Assembly: GCA_019416065.1 (NCBI GenBank)
Contig: DXYB01000045.1
Coordinates: forward strand, 1 to 15,863
Length of the DNA: 15,863 bases
DNA from: Acidaminococcus sp.
Lineage (GTDB): Bacteria; Bacillota; Negativicutes; Acidaminococcales; Acidaminococcaceae
Direction: 5' to 3'
Part shown: piece after piece, positions 14,514 to 15,863 of the stretch
Position numbering within the stretch: position 1 is the stretch's first letter
Layout of the letters: each line of letters starts with the position of its first letter
Program-made: the position numbers and the translations under genes
Notes under the pieces: model-generated
The model's database searches: none
What the model saw: only the letters and a program-made list of their open reading frames with translations
Told to the model about the DNA's origin: nothing

Positions 14514-15755
14514 ATGAGTGAAAAACTCTTAATCAAAAATGCGGCCCAAATCGTTACTCCTACGGGGAAAAGTGCCCGGCACGGGAAGGAAATGGGCAAT
14601 TTGCAGGTTTACGAGAAAGCATCTCTTTTAATGGAAGATGGAAAGATTGCGGGCATTGGCACGGATCCATCCTGGGAAAAGACCGTTCCTCCACAGAACC
14701 AAATTGATGCTACAGGAAAGGCTGTTCTGCCTGGCTTTGTTGATTCCCATACCCATCTGGTCTTTGGAGGCTATCGCCCGGATGAATTTCTGTGGCGGAT
14801 GGCTGGGGTCAGCTATATGGAAATCATGAACCGGGGCGGCGGGATTTTAAATACGATGGACGCTACCCGTAAAGCCACTGCAGAAGAGTTGGCAAATCAC
14901 GCCATGGATCACCTGAAAAATATGCTGAAAATGGGTGTTACTACCGTAGAAGCCAAAAGCGGCTATGGACAGGATCATGATACAGAAATTAAGCAAATGG
15001 AAGTCGTGGAGAAATTGAACCAAATGCAGCCAGTGGAATTGGTTTCCACTTTTTTGGGTGCCCATGCCGTACCACCGGAATACAAGGGAAAAGGCGATGC
15101 CTTCATCGAATTTCTCCTCAAAGACGTGATGCCGGAAGTCAAAGAAAGACGCCTGGCAGAATTTTGCGATGTCTTCTGTGAAGACGGTGTATTTTCTGTG
15201 GAACAGAGCCGTCATTTACTGACAGAAGCTAAAAAAATGGGCTTTAAGCTGAAGATCCATGCGGATGAAATTGTCAGTCTGGGTGGTGCGGAGCTTGCGG
15301 CTGAACTGCATGCTACCAGTGCAGATCATCTGCTCCATGCTTCTGACAAAGGGATTCAGGCAATGGCTAAAAGCGGCGTAGTATCTACACTATTGCCTAC
15401 AACTGCTTTTTGTTTAAAGGAACCATTTGCCCGGGCACGGGAGATGATTGACCAGGGATGTGCCGTGGCGCTTGCCACTGACTTTAACCCTGGTAGCGGT
15501 TTTACGTTCTCTGTGCCGCTGATGATTGGACTGGCGGTTATTTACATGAAAATGACTGCAGAGGAAGCCATCACGGCCCTGACTTTAAATGGAGCAGCAG
15601 CTGTGGATCGAGCAGATCGGATAGGCTCTTTGGAAGTAGGAAAACAAGCGGATGCCGTAATTCTGCACTATCCATCCTACAAATTCCTGCCCTATCATAC
15701 GGGGATCAATATTGTGGATACAGTTATCAAAAAAGGTAAAGTAGTGGTGGAATAA
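14514..15755 (+). CDS. hutI: Imidazolonepropionase
   Basis: Metal-dependent amidohydrolase that opens 4-imidazolone-5-propionate to N-formimino-L-glutamate, the third step of histidine breakdown. It is 413 aa, the normal length. The family pattern is complete: H79 and H81 in DSHTHLVFGGYRPDEF, the substrate-contact R88, GGGI at 108-111, AKSGYGQ at 147-153, metal ligand H249 in IHADE, H272 in SADH, and D323 in ATDFNPGS. Ribosome site AGGAGG is at 14502-14507. It follows hutU across a strong terminator and probably has its own promoter (14440-14468) or depends on read-through. No formiminoglutamase or formiminotransferase gene follows in the window, and a terminator closes the unit. Confidence 0.97.
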   Translation: MSEKLLIKNAAQIVTPTGKSARHGKEMGNLQVYEKASLLMEDGKIAGIGTDPSWEKTVPPQNQIDATGKAVLPGFVDSHTHLVFGGYRPDEFLWRMAGVSYMEIMNRGGGILNTMDATRKATAEELANHAMDHLKNMLKMGVTTVEAKSGYGQDHDTEIKQMEVVEKLNQMQPVELVSTFLGAHAVPPEYKGKGDAFIEFLLKDVMPEVKERRLAEFCDVFCEDGVFSVEQSRHLLTEAKKMGFKLKIHADEIVSLGGAELAAELHATSADHLLHASDKGIQAMAKSGVVSTLLPTTAFCLKEPFARAREMIDQGCAVALATDFNPGSGFTFSVPLMIGLAVIYMKMTAEEAITALTLNGAAAVDRADRIGSLEVGKQADAVILHYPSYKFLPYHTGINIVDTVIKKGKVVVE

Positions 15756-15775
15756 GTACGTATTTGCACCAAAAC

Positions 15776-15816
15776 AAAAAGGGGAACGACGACGCGTTGT
15801 CGTTCCCCTTTTTTTT
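15776..15816 (+). terminator. Strong rho-independent terminator after hutI
   Basis: 15-bp stem (AAAAAGGGGAACGAC at 15776-15790 with GTCGTTCCCCTTTTT at 15799-15813) and an 8-nt GC-rich loop, ending in eight T. The A-run on the 5' side means it could also work on the minus strand. Confidence 0.92.
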
Positions 15817-15832
15817 GGTTCTTTGTCAAATG

Positions 15833-15848
15833 TTGGGGAGGACCCCAA
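15833..15848. repeat. Short inverted repeat at the window end
   Basis: TTGGGG-AGGA-CCCCAA, 20 nt after the hutI terminator. It could belong to a neighbouring gene outside the window; no function can be assigned. Confidence 0.35.
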
Positions 15849-15863
15849 ATTCATCCTTTTCTG

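Noticed and set aside
15585..15854. Minus-strand open frame at the right end
   Set aside because: It runs through the hutI terminator hairpin and the end of hutI and has a low-complexity basic composition; treated as a shadow.
1..15863. Mobile elements, CRISPR arrays, tRNA or rRNA genes
   Set aside because: I saw no transposase or integrase-like protein, no regularly spaced repeats and no cloverleaf-like intergenic sequence; the gaps are short and filled by promoters and terminators.

Overview
The window reads as chromosomal DNA from an anaerobic, diderm Firmicute of the Negativicutes. An Acidaminococcus-like, amino-acid-fermenting gut bacterium is my best guess. That placement is inference from gene content (DapL-type diaminopimelate synthesis, a complete histidine-to-glutamate route start, moderate GC, strong AGGAGG ribosome sites); there is no rRNA to confirm it. 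The window is gene-dense, with ten intact protein genes. I saw no RNA genes, insertion sequences, CRISPR array or clear pseudogenes.

Left part (1-4200), housekeeping: a membrane-anchored metallophosphatase, then dapF (diaminopimelate epimerase) and dapL (LL-diaminopimelate aminotransferase, behind a TTGACA-N17-TACAAT promoter), then a small secreted protein of unknown function. A hairpin at 4160-4192 serves as terminator for both converging transcription units.

Middle part (4196-9061), the most interesting region: a sigma-54-dependent activator (PAS, AAA+, Fis-type HTH) faces away from a two-gene operon. The operon has a perfect sigma-54 promoter (TGGCAC-N5-TTGCA at 5790-5805). It encodes a BCCT-family transporter (betaine/carnitine/choline class) and a lyase of the histidine ammonia-lyase fold. 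In this lyase the Ala-Ser-Gly triad that forms the MIO cofactor is cleanly deleted, and several MIO-supporting residues are changed. A quaternary-ammonium transporter paired with a MIO-less histidine-lyase homologue points to trimethylamine elimination from a histidine betaine, that is ergothioneine (ergothionase activity) or hercynine. An automatic pipeline would probably call this gene a second hutH.

Right part (9062-15863), histidine catabolism: a YuiF/NhaC-type transporter (probably for histidine), a true hutH with intact MIO triad, a long-form urocanase hutU and hutI. The promoters of the transporter gene and of hutU share an unusual layout: two direct repeats TTTWGAYR with an 11-bp period, then 9 bp, then TACAAT. 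This suggests a common regulator. hutI seems to have its own promoter overlapping the hutU stop codon, placed so that its transcript starts inside the hutU terminator hairpin.

Together the right half looks like a hub for histidine and histidine-derived betaines. The MIO-less lyase would give urocanate (from hercynine) or thiourocanate (from ergothioneine) plus trimethylamine. HutH would give urocanate plus ammonia. HutU and HutI carry urocanate on to formiminoglutamate. The gene for the last step (formiminoglutamate to glutamate) is not in the window.
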